Positions 1 through 9,123 of a stretch of 32,177 bases of DNA are shown here, piece after piece. The notes beneath the pieces are model-generated. The model was given only the letters and a program-made list of their open reading frames with translations. It did not search any database and was not told the origin of the DNA. Made by a program: the position numbers and the translations under genes. Source of the stretch: JBDREA01 sp043820265 (lineage in GTDB: Archaea > Altiarchaeota > Altiarchaeia > IMC4 > JBDREA01); contig JBDREA010000015.1 of the NCBI GenBank assembly GCA_043820265.1, forward strand, positions 1 to 32,177, read 5' to 3'. Within the stretch, counting starts at the first letter, position 1; every line of letters starts with the position of its first letter.

Positions 1-1018
1 CACCTGAAGGATACTCATAGCATGTTTTTGTGCTAGAATCACAGTGGGTCCCTAGTCCCTTGTCTATGCAGTCCTGATGGATAAGGCATTCTACATCAAA
101 GGTGATCGATCCTCCAGCTGGGCTTGGTCCACTCATCAACCCAACCCCCCCAGACCCATAGAGTGCAGCGCCGTATCCGCCGACTGTAACACCTTGGCAA
201 TCGAAGGGAATGGAATCAGGCACTAGCCAAGTGCCTGTAAAGGTGTCTACTCCATTAAAGGTTACTTCCCCATTGACTCCGTCTATGTCGATTGTTCCGT
301 CAGGCGGTCCACCCTGGATAAAGCAGATACTGTCTGGAAAGTCTTTTGCGTCGATCTGAAGCCATGCTGTGGCAGGGCAACCGATTCCAGATTCTGTTAC
401 TGCACCTGTGATTGTTACTTCTTCACCCGGTTCGCAGTCATCCCCGCAAAGTGCTGTATCAATTTGGGCATGGGTGAGGACGCATGGAAGAGAAGTAGTA
501 GTTGTTGAAGTGGTTGAACTGGTAGTTAGACAGCAGCATTGCATTGTTCCATCCCAGCAGTCTTCTGCGAGCCCCTCGCTATCTAGTATGCAGCTTTCGG
601 CTTCAGGGCCTCGTGAATCAACGCAAGCAGCCTCAGATCCGGGGATACTTTCACAGTGGCTTCCCGTAGCACAAAATGTGGGGTAATATGGTGTGTAGGG
701 TTGATCTCTGCAGCAACATTTACCTGATGGGCAGAGCGACTCAGTCTCTAGTCCACAAGGATCCATTCCCCGCAAATCATCAGCAGTGCAATATGCATAG
801 TTGTATCCAAGGCAGAAAGAATTTGTCGAGCATGATGGGGTGATTATGCCTCCTTCGGCTCCGCCTCCTTCTATTTTAACCGCAAATCCTGAAATTGAGC
901 TGCTTAGGGGATTGATCGCAAAAACGTGTTGGGTAAGAAAAAATGCTGAAACAAAAGATGCAATAAAGAAGGCAACTATCAGAGCTTGTCGTCTGCTTGC
1001 ATATGTCCTAATCTTCAA
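1..1018 (-). CDS. Secreted cysteine-rich protein, C-terminally truncated by the window edge
   Basis: The minus strand is open from position 1018 to the left edge (339 codons seen, no stop), so the C-terminus is missing. I chose a TTG start at 1018; two in-frame GTG codons lie at 1022-1027, and there is no nearby ATG. The N-terminus is basic (KIRTYASRRQ) followed by a hydrophobic stretch (about residues 11-34), a signal peptide or signal anchor. Then come about 100 residues rich in Cys, including CCC and CC clusters, a Ser/Thr linker (TTSSTTSTTTTSLP), and a beta-rich region with further Cys. The layout (membrane leader, disulfide-type modules, Thr linkers) matches the surface protein at 11736. 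An extracellular cell-surface role is inferred; no known domain was recognised. Confidence 0.75.
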   Translation of the reverse strand, partial: MKIRTYASRRQALIVAFFIASFVSAFFLTQHVFAINPLSSSISGFAVKIEGGGAEGGIITPSCSTNSFCLGYNYAYCTADDLRGMDPCGLETESLCPSGKCCCRDQPYTPYYPTFCATGSHCESIPGSEAACVDSRGPEAESCILDSEGLAEDCWDGTMQCCCLTTSSTTSTTTTSLPCVLTHAQIDTALCGDDCEPGEEVTITGAVTESGIGCPATAWLQIDAKDFPDSICFIQGGPPDGTIDIDGVNGEVTFNGVDTFTGTWLVPDSIPFDCQGVTVGGYGAALYGSGGVGLMSGPSPAGGSITFDVECLIHQDCIDKGLGTHCDSSTKTCYEYPSG

Positions 1019-1300
1019 ATACACCACCCCAGCCCCGCAAATAGGACGAAATATTGATTACAAGGAAACAATACTATAAAAGGTACGATAACAGCACTTA
1101 TTGTCGCAAAACACCCAGAAAACGCGTAAATAGCCTAGAATATTGTTATAAAGGGGCCCCAACAAACAGCCAAGATATTACAAAAGTAGCCCTTTTAAAA
1201 CTTCCTCAGCTCCCTTGGCCAACCCCCCACCAATTCCTAATTCCTTTGTCCCCCCATACAAGATCCCTACTTCTTATTTCTCTCCTTCCCAAAAGGATGT
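1019..1300. promoter_or_regulatory. Divergent intergenic region with TATA-like elements
   Basis: This 282-bp stretch lies between the divergent starts at 1018 (minus) and 1301 (plus). No convincing gene is seen in it. A TATA-like ACTATAAAAGG sits near 1071-1081 and TTATAAAGGGG near 1145-1155; read on the other strand, the first (TTTTATAGT) could serve the minus gene about 50 nt away. Purine-rich AAAAGG at 1291-1296 precedes the ATG at 1301 and could be a ribosome binding site. Assignments are tentative. Confidence 0.35.
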
Positions 1301-2416
1301 ATGTCAGCAAAGTATAGGAGATTAAAACCTCCTGAACCGACGCTCACAGGGACCGAAACTCATCGTCCATTCCAGGGATTATTTGAGTCCATGTACCCCC
1401 ACGCACAAGAGTTGATGGAACTTTTTCTTTCTCGGAAGTTCGAAGTGGACATGTCAGATACCATAGTGGCGGGAGGGAGTTCTGCCCTTCTTCCAGAAAA
1501 GAGGAGCACGAGATTGATCGGATATTCTGTGGGTGAGAAGGAGGGGGGAGGTCAGGATATCACGGCTTCAGCAAGCCAGCTTCCCAGTGAAAATACGTCT
1601 GTCCACCGGGCCCAGGAGCTTTTTTCATCAAGTGGGAAAATGGAGAGAGGGCTTGTCATTCACCAAGTCCTCTCACAGTTCACCGGCGAAAAGGAAAAAC
1701 CCGATGTTGGGGAGACGCTCATAGCGTGGTTGACGGGGAGAAAAATGAAGTCTGCGACAGACTACCTCGCAGCCCTTCACTTTCTGGCACCCCACCTGTC
1801 ACACGAACACAGGAGGGCTGTCTTTCGAAGAACGAGAGATTCATTTCTCGGGAAAAAAGCAAACGATTCGGATGCCATCGACATCAGCATCGCACTGCTG
1901 GCGATCAATTCATTCATGGGGAAAAGCGACATCAAACCAAACGAGGCCGATGCATTCTGTCGGCGTCTAAGGGATACAATCACTACCCCAATGAAGGAGC
2001 CACCTTTCCCCGAACCTCCCAGGGGCTCCCATAAGAATAAAAGTTTTGTTGACATCATCAAGAACGATGCACGATACGACAAATCGATAAGAAGAGGTAG
2101 CATTCCGTGGTGGGAAAAATCCCAAGAAAGAGAAGAGGTGATACGCCGGGGGAAAACCGCCATCGCCACCTTCAACTCCCTAAGTATCGTTGGGAGATTC
2201 ATCCAGGATCCAATGGTTCGGGCTGACCACGCCACATTCATTGCCAATGCCCTGATGGACACAAGGGGACACCCACATCCGATCGGCCAAGTATGCCTGC
2301 CAGTTCTCGAACGACTCGTCAACACATTACCTCCAGAGGATAGAGAAGAGATAAATAGAATTTTGAATCCACTACCTAGACCCAAGACAACGAAAAAAAG
2401 ATCAAAGCGGAAATGA
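1301..2416 (+). CDS. Unrecognised 371-aa soluble protein
   Basis: I do not recognise this protein. It has no membrane segment or signal peptide. The N-terminal 110 residues look partly disordered (Ser/Gly/Glu-rich); residues about 115-240 and 280-350 look alpha-helical. A Pro-rich stretch (PPFPEPPRG, about residue 230) separates the helical parts. The C-terminus ends in a basic tail (PKTTKKRSKRK) that could bind nucleic acid. The ATG at 1301 follows AAAAGG. The last 15 nt overlap the end of alaS on the other strand. A 241-codon minus-strand frame over the same region (1777-2502) looks like a shadow, because it would run far into the end of alaS and has poor composition. Confidence 0.7.
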   Translation: MSAKYRRLKPPEPTLTGTETHRPFQGLFESMYPHAQELMELFLSRKFEVDMSDTIVAGGSSALLPEKRSTRLIGYSVGEKEGGGQDITASASQLPSENTSVHRAQELFSSSGKMERGLVIHQVLSQFTGEKEKPDVGETLIAWLTGRKMKSATDYLAALHFLAPHLSHEHRRAVFRRTRDSFLGKKANDSDAIDISIALLAINSFMGKSDIKPNEADAFCRRLRDTITTPMKEPPFPEPPRGSHKNKSFVDIIKNDARYDKSIRRGSIPWWEKSQEREEVIRRGKTAIATFNSLSIVGRFIQDPMVRADHATFIANALMDTRGHPHPIGQVCLPVLERLVNTLPPEDREEINRILNPLPRPKTTKKRSKRK

Positions 2417-5317
2417 GTCAAGAACCTCTTGTGCCTTCTCCGCTTTCCCCCCTCCAATCCCGAGTTCCTTTGTCCCTCTTCCCCCGCCTCCAAGCTGGGC
2501 ACTTATCTTTGAGGTTAACTCCCCCGCATCGACCTTGGGATCCGAGCTCGCAATGACGACGTTTGCTTTTTCGCCAACGATATTTAGAATAACAACGACA
2601 GACCCTTTTTTCCCCTCAACTACTTCTTTGGCAACTTCTGAAATGTCTTTAACATTCAATCCCTCGGTGAGCTTCTTCGTTTGATTGGAGGAATCGAGAG
2701 ATGAGAGGATTTCTTCTTTAAGGGAGGAACCCACTTGTGCTTGTTGCTTTTCGAAATCTTCATGAAGAGCTTTCCAATAATGAAATAAATCCTCCACCAG
2801 ATGTGGAAGTAATTTGACAACGGGTTCAATCAGAGTAGGATAGAAACTTTCACGACCTAATTTTGCTTCTATTGACTGTGATTCTGAGATAAATCGTTTA
2901 ATTGTGTTCGGGAGTTGAGTCTTTTGCACTCTGAGGATAGCTGATGCCATCTCAAGTTCTTCGGAAACGCTTATTCTCTCTTTTGGAAATCGATTAATTG
3001 TTTCTCTAATAATTGGTTTGAACTGTCCGAGTAATGTTACACATTCTTGATGAATTTTTTCTTCTGATGATTCTTCTTTCTCTGCCGCAGGCCCGGCTTT
3101 GAATTCAAGTCTGACTATTCCGTCCTGAATCCTTGTAGCCCTGACCAACCGGATCAATCCTATCTCAGAAGTATTATCCAGATGGGTTCCACCACAGGCT
3201 TCGGCGTCCACTCCCTTGATTTCAACTATTCTCAACTCTTTACCGGGAACAGCCCCCCCCTGATACAATCGGAAGCCGTGCTTTCCTTCAGCTTCGTTTC
3301 GCTTCATTATCGACTTGATTACAGGAATCTTATTTGTGATTATTTTGTTTGCTTCTTCCTCGATCTTTTTCAATTCCGCCTCAGTTACTGCTTTGTAGTG
3401 TGTTACATCCAAGCGTGCGCCGTCCATGCTCTTGTGGGCTCCGGCTTGCCAGATGTGGGGACCCAACACACGTCCAGCTGCGGCGTTGATGACGTGGGTC
3501 GCTGTGTGGTGGATAGTCAGCTGCTTTCGCCTTTCTCTTAGGACTTTTCCTTTGACGATGTCTCCAACCTTAATATTTTTTAGGACATTCTCTCCTCCTT
3601 TGACCTTGTGGGCGATGGCTTTGTTCGCCTTCTCAACCATTTCGACCTCTAAGCCGTTGATTGTGCCAAGGTCTGTCTCCTGGCCGCCTCCTTCGGGATA
3701 AAAGTAGGTTTTGTCGAGAACAAGATAATCCTTGTGTTTCGCGGAAACTTTAGCCTCAAACTCGAGGTCGTTTTCGTATTGATAATAGGATTGCTCGGTT
3801 TCGGGTAGGTCATTTGGGAGCTCTTCGCCCTTAACTAGCTCCTTTTCAACTTCTTCGTGGCGTGCCTGAACTTGTGCGAGGAAGTCGTCTGGGACAACGA
3901 GATCAGGTTTTATGTCTTTGATTATCGAAGGAGGGATCCCTTGACTATCATATAATCCGATAAGTTTTTCGGTTGTTATTTTTTCGTCTGATGAGACCAT
4001 GCGTTCAACCAAGGCACGACCTTTCTTCAGAGTTTCCTTGTGACGTTTCTCTTCAATCTCGATGATATCGTGGAGCATGCCTTTGTCTTTTAGTTCAGTG
4101 TACCATTGTCCGAATTCCTCGATGTGCAGGTCAAATACCTTAGGGAGGTCCAGTTCGTAGCCGTATTCGGCCATGAGGTTCCAGCAGCGCCTGAGGATGA
4201 ATCTGAGATTGTATCCTCCGCCGACATTGCTTGGAAGCGCGCCATCATGAATTGCGACAACTAAAGTTCTGGTATGATCTGCGATCGCATAAAGTGAGCG
4301 CAACTGGTAGACCTGCTTTTGCAGTTCATTCAATTCTATGCCTGTTTCAGTTGCCACCTTACCCCACACGCTTCCCGCGTCATCGATTTCATCGAAGTTC
4401 AATAGACCTGCGTATTTCCCGTACTTTGCCATGAAATCTGAGCCGGGTTTGAATCCGCTCTGCTTGTAGAGGTAGTCCATGACCTTCGGGAAAACAGTGT
4501 CGTAGCTCATGGGAGTTCCCTGGCTAAACCAGCTCCAGCGCTCAAGGCCCGCCCCCATGTCGATGACTTGAGTCTTAAGCTCCCGATCGGATCCGTCCGG
4601 TAGAACTTCATATTGCATGTAGACCTGGTTTCCAAGCTCAAGTCCGCGGGCGAAGAACTCCATTGAGGGGCCGAAGTTTCCGCCTCCCGCCCATACGTCT
4701 TCGTGGTAGACGAGCTCATCTTCTGCAATACCCAGACCTTTGGTTAAAAATTCGTTCATCTGTTTGATGCCTTCCTCTTTGAAGTAGACGTTAGGCTTTT
4801 GAGGTGTCCGAAACGTATGTTGGCCGACCATTATGAACCCTGTGTAGTGGCGGCCCGTCACTCCAACGGAATCGATATCCGGAAACCTTAGACAGAACTG
4901 CGGCTCAAGGACTGCATCGGCTGGTGGCTCGACAACGCCAGCGATGACGTAAGGTTGAAAATCGTTGACTCCTGCATTCACAAAATATAGTTGATCATAC
5001 CATCGACACACGACCGGGTAACGCTTAAGCGGGATGTAGCCCCATTTCTCAAAGGTCTTGACGTACTCGTCCCAGGCCCCCTTGTATGTGAACTCTTTTT
5101 TTGTCAGCTTTTGCCCGATAAAAGAGTATCCCCCCTCGCATTCTGGCTCCCCGCAAACGCTTCGTTCGGCTGTGCTCCAAAATCCCTTTCCGCACTTGGA
5201 GCAGACCTTCCTTGAAAAACCCATCTCCCGAAGAGAGGTCACAGGATAGTATTTCTCAAAATCTTTATGGAAGATTGGTTTCTTTTTCGCCTTTAATTGC
5301 TTGAAGTCGAATGCCAT
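2402..5317 (-). CDS. alaS: Alanyl-tRNA synthetase, archaeal type
   Basis: Charges tRNA-Ala and edits mischarged Ser/Gly in the cytoplasm. The 971 residues follow archaeal AlaRS order: an N-terminal zinc ribbon (C39, C42, C55, C60) typical of archaeal enzymes, the class II catalytic core (motif 2 and 3 regions to about residue 380), a helical tRNA-recognition region, an editing domain with HHTATH (H604, H608) and CGGTH (C708, H712), and a C-Ala domain ending in a Gly-rich GGGGRG near residue 946. The ATG at 5317 is the only good start. The 3' end overlaps the convergent 371-aa gene by 15 bp. It is divergent from the gene at 5396, with 78 bp between the starts. All key motifs are intact, so it should be functional. 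Confidence 0.97.
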   Translation of the reverse strand: MAFDFKQLKAKKKPIFHKDFEKYYPVTSLREMGFSRKVCSKCGKGFWSTAERSVCGEPECEGGYSFIGQKLTKKEFTYKGAWDEYVKTFEKWGYIPLKRYPVVCRWYDQLYFVNAGVNDFQPYVIAGVVEPPADAVLEPQFCLRFPDIDSVGVTGRHYTGFIMVGQHTFRTPQKPNVYFKEEGIKQMNEFLTKGLGIAEDELVYHEDVWAGGGNFGPSMEFFARGLELGNQVYMQYEVLPDGSDRELKTQVIDMGAGLERWSWFSQGTPMSYDTVFPKVMDYLYKQSGFKPGSDFMAKYGKYAGLLNFDEIDDAGSVWGKVATETGIELNELQKQVYQLRSLYAIADHTRTLVVAIHDGALPSNVGGGYNLRFILRRCWNLMAEYGYELDLPKVFDLHIEEFGQWYTELKDKGMLHDIIEIEEKRHKETLKKGRALVERMVSSDEKITTEKLIGLYDSQGIPPSIIKDIKPDLVVPDDFLAQVQARHEEVEKELVKGEELPNDLPETEQSYYQYENDLEFEAKVSAKHKDYLVLDKTYFYPEGGGQETDLGTINGLEVEMVEKANKAIAHKVKGGENVLKNIKVGDIVKGKVLRERRKQLTIHHTATHVINAAAGRVLGPHIWQAGAHKSMDGARLDVTHYKAVTEAELKKIEEEANKIITNKIPVIKSIMKRNEAEGKHGFRLYQGGAVPGKELRIVEIKGVDAEACGGTHLDNTSEIGLIRLVRATRIQDGIVRLEFKAGPAAEKEESSEEKIHQECVTLLGQFKPIIRETINRFPKERISVSEELEMASAILRVQKTQLPNTIKRFISESQSIEAKLGRESFYPTLIEPVVKLLPHLVEDLFHYWKALHEDFEKQQAQVGSSLKEEILSSLDSSNQTKKLTEGLNVKDISEVAKEVVEGKKGSVVVILNIVGEKANVVIASSDPKVDAGELTSKISAQLGGGGRGTKELGIGGGKAEKAQEVLDSFPL

Positions 5318-5395
5318 GATGAAAAAGAAATCGCAGAAGAAAGTAAAAAAACAAAATTTGTAGGTATTTATCTTATTGTTTCCTAGGATTGATTT
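5318..5395. promoter_or_regulatory. Divergent promoter region alaS / 493-aa gene
   Basis: The 78-bp gap holds a TATA-like GGTATTTATC centred near 5369, about 27 nt before the ATG at 5396 (leaderless spacing). On the minus strand a T-rich GTTTTTTTAC lies about 27 nt before the alaS ATG at 5317. No Shine-Dalgarno sequence is seen before either start. Confidence 0.4.
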
Positions 5396-6877
5396 ATGAG
5401 GCAGGTGGTTGATGCAAGGAAGGCGGCGTTTTCAATCATTTCTAAACAACCACGCCTCGATCCGCACAGTGACCTTTCCAAGGACCTCCTCATGACAATA
5501 GCTGTCGCTGACTTGGTTGATTATGCCGAGAAAAAAATCACAGGGGACAAGGAAGTAGGCAATCGTTTCCAATCCGTCTTCGGCCCGCAAGATGATTTTT
5601 GTGAATGGACTAAAACAATTGCAGAGTTAGGTGAAAAAGGAATAGACCAACTAGCAAAAAATCTCGGTTCAGTAGACCCTAAGGGGGCAACTTTCGGTAA
5701 AGGTGGCGACGGAGCTGCGAGAAAATTTGTTAACGATGTCACTGAAGGTCTTCACCAAGAACAAAAATCCCTTTTATTCGGTCTACATTCATCAATCTCT
5801 GAGAAACCTAAAAGCGGAATCACCCATGTTGAAGCTTTATCTGCCCATGACAAAAAGGCAATGCAAACCTTGTCGGCGAATCCAATCCAAGGCGAATGGC
5901 CAGAGATTTTCAAAAGGTCCGGTTTGATAATGGATGCTGGCTCTCGTGCAGATTTTAGTCCAGTAAAAATTTATGAAAGTTTACAACGATTCACAAAAAA
6001 AGAGTGGGATGTATTAAAGGTAGCCGCATCGGAAGGTTTACTTTCTGACTTCGACCGTGACGATCCGGATTCGATGTCTTTGTTAGCTGAATTTTCAGGA
6101 TTGGATGATGGAGACTCCGCACACCACATACTGGGCAGAGCGATCTCGGTTCTCAGGGGAGAGCATCGAGTAAACACTGTCGATCCAAAGCTTGAAAAAG
6201 AAATAATGGAGCGTAAAAGACTTGTGAGAAGGGAGATTATTGCAGCTAGAAAAAGAACCGATGAAGAACTAAGAAAGAGGTTCTTGGGTAACGGACAAAA
6301 AATTAATGGAGGATTGATTCGAAAGGAACATTTGCAGACCCTCCAAAATTTTGGCATCATAGATCAGAGATTAGTGGATGATCCATCGCTTCTAATCTCT
6401 ACACTATCACTAGAAGAGAGAGTCGAGATGTTTAACAACCTATCCTCTGAAGCAGGTGTCTTTCAAGTCCAAAAAATCTTGATAAAATCTGCAAAAGTCA
6501 ACCTCCCAAAAAATGATCTAAAATTCGTAAAGGTTGCTATGGTTCAAATAAATGAAAATGCGGGTAACATACTTGGACAATGGATTTTCAAAGACAATAT
6601 GCCCAAACTCCATGGAATGGAGGATTTAGATCCCGTATTATCAGATATCGTGCGCAGAGTAAGATTTCCATTAAAGGGAGAACCAAATCCAGTAAGCCAA
6701 GAGGATACAGCAAACTTCCTCAACAAAGAAGTTGAATCCTCTGGCTTAGAAAAACCAAAATTTCTCGGAAAAAATACAAAATTCACCCCCAAACACGTAA
6801 AAGAGATCGAAGACGCTCTCCTCACAACAATGATCGCCAACCTAATCTTACCACAACCACCAAAAAAAACAGATTAG
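5396..6877 (+). CDS. Unrecognised 493-aa soluble protein
   Basis: I do not recognise a family. It has no membrane segment or signal peptide. The composition is helical and rich in Lys/Glu/Leu, with a strongly charged helical segment around residues 260-300 (EKEIMERKRLVRREIIAARK) that may be a coiled coil. A Gly/Lys segment (GATFGKGGDG) near residue 100 is not a Walker A motif. Codon use is more A/T-rich than in the neighbouring alaS gene. It is monocistronic, with a likely leaderless promoter upstream, and it ends 53 bp from the convergent MFS gene. Confidence 0.75.
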   Translation: MRQVVDARKAAFSIISKQPRLDPHSDLSKDLLMTIAVADLVDYAEKKITGDKEVGNRFQSVFGPQDDFCEWTKTIAELGEKGIDQLAKNLGSVDPKGATFGKGGDGAARKFVNDVTEGLHQEQKSLLFGLHSSISEKPKSGITHVEALSAHDKKAMQTLSANPIQGEWPEIFKRSGLIMDAGSRADFSPVKIYESLQRFTKKEWDVLKVAASEGLLSDFDRDDPDSMSLLAEFSGLDDGDSAHHILGRAISVLRGEHRVNTVDPKLEKEIMERKRLVRREIIAARKRTDEELRKRFLGNGQKINGGLIRKEHLQTLQNFGIIDQRLVDDPSLLISTLSLEERVEMFNNLSSEAGVFQVQKILIKSAKVNLPKNDLKFVKVAMVQINENAGNILGQWIFKDNMPKLHGMEDLDPVLSDIVRRVRFPLKGEPNPVSQEDTANFLNKEVESSGLEKPKFLGKNTKFTPKHVKEIEDALLTTMIANLILPQPPKKTD

Positions 6878-6930
6878 ATATTAGATATAGCTACAATTCA
6901 TCCTCCGACATCGCCCTAACGCCAATACAC

Positions 6931-8040
6931 TTATTTCTTAGCGTATGATGCAAGAAATCCGATTAGTGCGAATCCTGATGCAACATACATGGCACCGTGA
7001 AATCCCCAGAACGCCAGAAGGATTCCGGCAAAAAGCGGAGCGAGGATGCTTGCGAGACCGAAGGTCGAATAGAATAAGCCGACAACAGTCGAGTGCTCCA
7101 GATTGTTGTCCACTAGTATTGTGAGGGCGCCTACCTGCATGCTGCTCCAAGCTATACCTAAAAGCATCTGTACGGGGATTATATACCAGAAATTCGGTGC
7201 GAGAGTGTAGCTATAAAAAACAATGGCCGAAAGGAAAAGGCCAACGCGGAAAATCCTCCAGGGATTAAACCGATCCAACCATGGTTTGACAAGGGTCTGT
7301 ACACCGACGTTTGCGGCATTGATTATCCCGATCCAAAAAAATGATGCACCCAGCTCCCAGAGAAAAAGAGAGAAAAACGTCCAGACGATCATGGCTCCAA
7401 AGTGCCTTAAAAAGAAGGCGAGATACACAGAGAAATTTTCGCGTATAAGGTTCCAGGGAAAAAGGGGGACCCTGTGGAGGGGGATGTGGTATTTCGGCAG
7501 CTTAAGTGAAGCTGCAAATCCTATTGCGAAAAGAAGCGAACTCACCAAAAAAATAATTCGATAAGGGGATATCGGATTAGCTAGAGAGAGAATGCTCGCA
7601 AAAATACTTCCCAAAAGCCAACCCATACTTTCATAGCTTGAGATCTTTCCCATCTGCTGCTTGGTATGGTGGGCATAGGCAATTAATGCAGCCGGGACCA
7701 TTCCATAAGCGAATCCTGCAGCGGCTCTTACGAAAAATAAGCTTGTTGGATTTACAGCGAAAACCTGTATCGCAAATGCGATAATTGCCACCAACAACCC
7801 CAACTGAAGAACCTTTCTAACGCCGTGGATGTCACCCCATCTACCGAAAAGGTAATAAGAGATGAAACTCGTCAAACCATAGACGCTAACAATCAAACCC
7901 AACTGAAAATCACTAGCCCCCAAATCAGAGGCAAGATTAGGCAAAAACGCAATCGACATAAAAGCCGAAGCTGCAGCCAAGGTAAAGATAAACGACGAAT
8001 ACATGCTAAAACAGATAAGGAAGGCAAAATAAATAATCAA
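6931..8040 (-). CDS. Major facilitator superfamily transporter
   Basis: A hydrophobic protein with about 11-12 predicted membrane helices. The loop after helix 2 carries the MFS motif A pattern (GRWGDIHGVRKVL), and a second Gly-rich half follows. Substrate unknown; drug or metabolite export is as likely as sugar uptake. The coordinate given uses a TTG at 8040; an ATG at 8004 gives a more normal first helix and may be the true start. It lies 18 bp downstream of the TrmB-like regulator gene, so the two are probably one transcript and the regulator may respond to the transported compound. Confidence 0.88.
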   Translation of the reverse strand: MIIYFAFLICFSMYSSFIFTLAAASAFMSIAFLPNLASDLGASDFQLGLIVSVYGLTSFISYYLFGRWGDIHGVRKVLQLGLLVAIIAFAIQVFAVNPTSLFFVRAAAGFAYGMVPAALIAYAHHTKQQMGKISSYESMGWLLGSIFASILSLANPISPYRIIFLVSSLLFAIGFAASLKLPKYHIPLHRVPLFPWNLIRENFSVYLAFFLRHFGAMIVWTFFSLFLWELGASFFWIGIINAANVGVQTLVKPWLDRFNPWRIFRVGLFLSAIVFYSYTLAPNFWYIIPVQMLLGIAWSSMQVGALTILVDNNLEHSTVVGLFYSTFGLASILAPLFAGILLAFWGFHGAMYVASGFALIGFLASYAKK

Positions 8041-8058
8041 CAGGAGTTAAGTGGTCCC

Positions 8059-9036
8059 TTAGTTATTGATAAGTTGCTGGTATTTTTTTTCAAAATCCTC
8101 TCTAAGCCCCTTAAAGGTTTGATGAGAGTATTCCCCCTCAAGCCTCTGGGTTTCTTTCAGGTATTGATGATAAATAAACTCTATTCTTGCAACAATAGGG
8201 GGGTGCCTCATATATAAGGCGCCTATTGGCTCCATTTCCGCGTCTCTTATAAAAGCAAGAAAGTCTTCGGGTTCGTCTCTCATGAATATAATCCCATCTA
8301 ATCCAAAAGGTTGCTGGATATAGCGTATGTCCAAGTTAGGGTACCTGTCGATTTGATCCTCTAAAGTATCCACCATCTCTAAGGTCTCAAGATAGGCTTT
8401 TTCATGATCTTTAAAAACGTTCATGGCTGTATTAAATAGATTTCCAAGCCTCAGACGAAGGAAATAGATAATCCTAGCCTCCCCCTTGAAACACCGATCC
8501 TGGAGTACTTCTATGTATTGTTTCATCTCCGGCAGATATGCAAGCCGACGAGTGTATGCGATGTTTGGGAAATTCGTTGTGAAATAGCATGTTTTTGCCG
8601 TGGAGATGAGGCTCGTCATAGTCGCAAAAACTTTTTCTTGGGGGAGGTACTTGATTATTGGCGGGATGCTTTGAAGTGCTGCGGCCGAAAAGAAATTTTC
8701 TACTGATTCAGAGGCAGCCTTAATGTTTTTAGCCTGGCCCATCAGCTCCTCTCCCTTGTTTTTTAGAATTGAGCTGATTTTTTCATAGCTAATCTTGTAT
8801 TCGTTTCCTGTTGGATCAATCAGACCTTTTTGAGTAAGCGATAACAGTGTGGATTTAACGTCTTCCTCCTTTGCATCAAGATCGTAATTTTTCTTTTCTG
8901 TTAAAATGGCTTTTTCGCTTGCAGCGATTTTTTTGGATATTGCACTGTTTATGGCAAGAAGGGTTTCAAGTTCTTCATGGCTTAAATCGAGCCAAACCGA
9001 AAACTGTTCGATTTTTGAGTCAGAATGAGATGCCAT
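8059..9036 (-). CDS. TrmB-like winged-helix transcriptional regulator (putative)
   Basis: 325 aa. Residues about 10-85 have the pattern of a winged helix-turn-helix (a helix pair, then LLSLTQKGLID and a wing-like strand pair). A helical linker follows (about 90-120), then an effector-like region with FTTNFPNIAYTRRLAYLP and DGIIFMRDEPEDFLAFI, which resembles the phospholipase D-like/sugar-sensing half of TrmB-family regulators. The assignment is by fold pattern, not strong identity. The ATG at 9036 lies about 27 nt from a TATA-like CTTTTTAGA, and a perfect 6-bp dyad overlaps that box, which suggests autoregulation. The MFS gene follows after 18 bp. Confidence 0.55.
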   Translation of the reverse strand: MASHSDSKIEQFSVWLDLSHEELETLLAINSAISKKIAASEKAILTEKKNYDLDAKEEDVKSTLLSLTQKGLIDPTGNEYKISYEKISSILKNKGEELMGQAKNIKAASESVENFFSAAALQSIPPIIKYLPQEKVFATMTSLISTAKTCYFTTNFPNIAYTRRLAYLPEMKQYIEVLQDRCFKGEARIIYFLRLRLGNLFNTAMNVFKDHEKAYLETLEMVDTLEDQIDRYPNLDIRYIQQPFGLDGIIFMRDEPEDFLAFIRDAEMEPIGALYMRHPPIVARIEFIYHQYLKETQRLEGEYSHQTFKGLREDFEKKYQQLINN

Positions 9037-9045
9037 AAATGAGAA

Positions 9046-9062
9046 TTAGATTCTTCATCTAA
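9046..9062. promoter_or_regulatory. Dyad operator candidate over regulator TATA box
   Basis: TTAGAT (9046-9051), a 5-nt spacer TCTTC, then ATCTAA (9057-9062): a perfect inverted repeat. On the minus strand its outer arm overlaps the TATA-like CTTTTTAGA (about 9059-9067), centred 27 nt before the regulator ATG at 9036. Binding here would block TBP, so autorepression is the simplest reading. The repeat is short, so chance is possible. Confidence 0.4.
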
Positions 9063-9123
9063 AAAGTGAGTGCGTATCAGCTTGTTTATTAGGGTAAAAT
9101 TCCTTTATTGATTTGGGATAATC

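Noticed and set aside
369..1317. Three plus-strand frames at 369-686, 801-1079 and 1054-1317
   Set aside because: The minus strand from 1018 to 1 is one long open frame with signal peptide and Cys modules; the first two plus frames are antisense to it, and the third covers the AT-rich intergenic region with no protein-like pattern.
1777..2502. 241-codon minus-strand frame antisense to the 371-aa gene
   Set aside because: It would overlap the end of alaS in another frame and the whole orphan gene; composition is Ser/Leu/Arg-rich as expected of a shadow frame.
6878..6930. Repeated ATTAGATAT in the convergent gap
   Set aside because: A short AT-rich direct repeat with no stem and no other support; it may help termination but cannot be called.
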